Part shown: piece after piece, positions 63,435-64,000 of the stretch
Layout: the number at the start of each line of letters is the position of its first letter
Numbering within the stretch: the first letter of the stretch is position 1
Source of the DNA: Pinibacter sp031553495
GTDB lineage: Bacteria > Bacteroidota > Bacteroidia > Chitinophagales > Chitinophagaceae
Direction of reading: 5' to 3'
NCBI GenBank assembly: GCA_031553495.1
Contig: JAVBLN010000057.1
Span: 7,194-71,193, forward strand
DNA length: 64,000 bases
Translations under genes and position numbers: made by a program
Notes under the pieces: generated by a model
The model's database searches: none
What the model was told of the DNA's origin: nothing
Seen by the model: only the letters and a program-made list of their open reading frames with translations

Positions 63435-64000
63435 TATTCAAATAGTTTGTATCCGTTTGGTTTAACAATAGAATTAAATTCAGATTCCGTATAAACTCTA
63501 AAGGACAAAGGTTTTCCCGCTTCAGTACGATAACCACTAATATTTTTGAAAGAGTTTTCTAATTCTTCACCTATATTTTTTATTCTAACATCAACATCCT
63601 TTGCGTTTCTGAATCTTACATTGGAAGGAAATTTTGCTGCCAACTCATCACTTACAATAAATGCATCTACATCCCAGTCTGTTGGATCAAATGGACCGCC
63701 TGTACTATATTTTTTACCTGTTGACAAAGATCCTCTATAACCCATTTTTGCATCAGGATAAACTTGTTTCAATTTAGTAATCTGTGGCTTTATTAATTCA
63801 TCAACTGTTTTAACAGCTTCATCCCAGGTCTTTACAATCGTTCCTCCTGCCTTATTGAGAACTTTCAATACATCTTCAGCATCATCTACTAACCTGCTTA
63901 CCTTTGCTAAATCTTCTTCAGGCAAATCTTTTAGCACTGTTTTAATGCCGCTGTAACTGTGGGTGAAGTTAGTTAAAATATCGGCTCCTATTGTAGCTAA
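63434..64000 (-). CDS. C-terminal end of a polymorphic toxin with nucleotidyltransferase-like domain (partial)
   Basis: The reading frame stays open to the right edge, so only the last 188 residues are seen; a GTG at 63937 is internal and not the likely start. A helical linker (DLPEEDLAKVSRLVDDAED) is followed by the last 110 residues, with MGYRGSLSTGKKYSTGG and PTDWDVDAFIVSDE: a GS motif and a DxD pair as in the polymerase-beta nucleotidyltransferase fold, then VDVRIKNIGEELENSF. Such C-terminal domains occur in polymorphic (RHS, CDI or T6SS/T9SS-linked) toxins and modify RNA or other targets. The immunity gene overlaps its stop codon. The delivery part lies outside the window. Confidence 0.65.
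   Translation of the reverse strand, partial: LATIGADILTNFTHSYSGIKTVLKDLPEEDLAKVSRLVDDAEDVLKVLNKAGGTIVKTWDEAVKTVDELIKPQITKLKQVYPDAKMGYRGSLSTGKKYSTGGPFDPTDWDVDAFIVSDELAAKFPSNVRFRNAKDVDVRIKNIGEELENSFKNISGYRTEAGKPLSFRVYTESEFNSIVKPNGYKLFE

Overview
The window looks like a chromosomal segment of a Bacteroidota bacterium, most likely a Chitinophagaceae-like soil or plant-associated relative. This is inferred from two SusC/SusD pairs, a hybrid two-component (HTCS) regulator, many SPII lipoproteins, TonB-dependent receptors with N-terminal carboxypeptidase-regulatory-like domains, and promoters with the Bacteroidota -7 element TAnnTTTG. I saw no tRNA, rRNA, CRISPR array or intact transposase.

Layout. 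1-3.2 kb: a hexuronate transporter (minus strand), then an isolated Abi_2/HEPN gene next to two strong hairpins. 3.4-14.2 kb (minus): a pectin utilisation locus, transcribed SusC, SusD, DUF4957-type surface lipoprotein, a hairpin terminator or attenuator, two PL1 pectate lyases, and a CE12 acetylesterase. 14.7-19.0 kb (plus, divergent): galacturonate catabolism, uxaB and uxaA, with a HIT gene and a GxxExxY gene between them. Outer enzymes cut pectin, SusCD imports fragments, the MFS carrier takes up the uronate and UxaB/UxaA carry it towards KDG. 19.4-22.1 kb: an outer-membrane barrel and a ClC channel. 22.4-36.0 kb (minus): a second PUL (SusC, SusD, SusE-like, GH66, GH31, six-hairpin GH) that fits dextran or another alpha-1,6-glucan, with a divergent HTCS at 37-41 kb. 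41.4-44.5 kb: a small Cys-rich protein and a TonB receptor with an HMA domain, probably copper related. 44.8-45.5 kb: a lone TrpF. 46.2-50.3 kb: dinB and dnaE2. 50.9-54.2 kb: a secreted nuclease, a BlaI/M56 peptidase pair and an XRE regulator. 55-62.3 kb (minus): TonB receptor, DUF4876, DUF6850 and di-heme cytochrome c peroxidase. 62.8-64 kb: a VapC remnant and the C-terminal end of a polymorphic toxin (nucleotidyltransferase-like) with an overlapping putative immunity gene; the toxin gene runs off the right edge.

The most unusual feature is between the genes. I count 25 arms of one intergenic repeat family in 64 kb, many as facing inverted pairs. Each has a 7-bp dyad core that occurs as GTGTCAC, GCGTCGC or GCGACGC, never as a mixed form that breaks symmetry. 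Arms reach about 150 bp, enclose shared but variable centres, and sit inside apparent operons as well as between them. Other interspersed hairpins (a REP/BIME-like pair, CACAAGG-type palindromes, degenerate 8-10 bp tandem tracts) accompany them. A second notable regulatory structure is a set of three 17-bp dyads (AACTA-N7-TAGTT) spaced exactly 21 bp apart in front of blaI.
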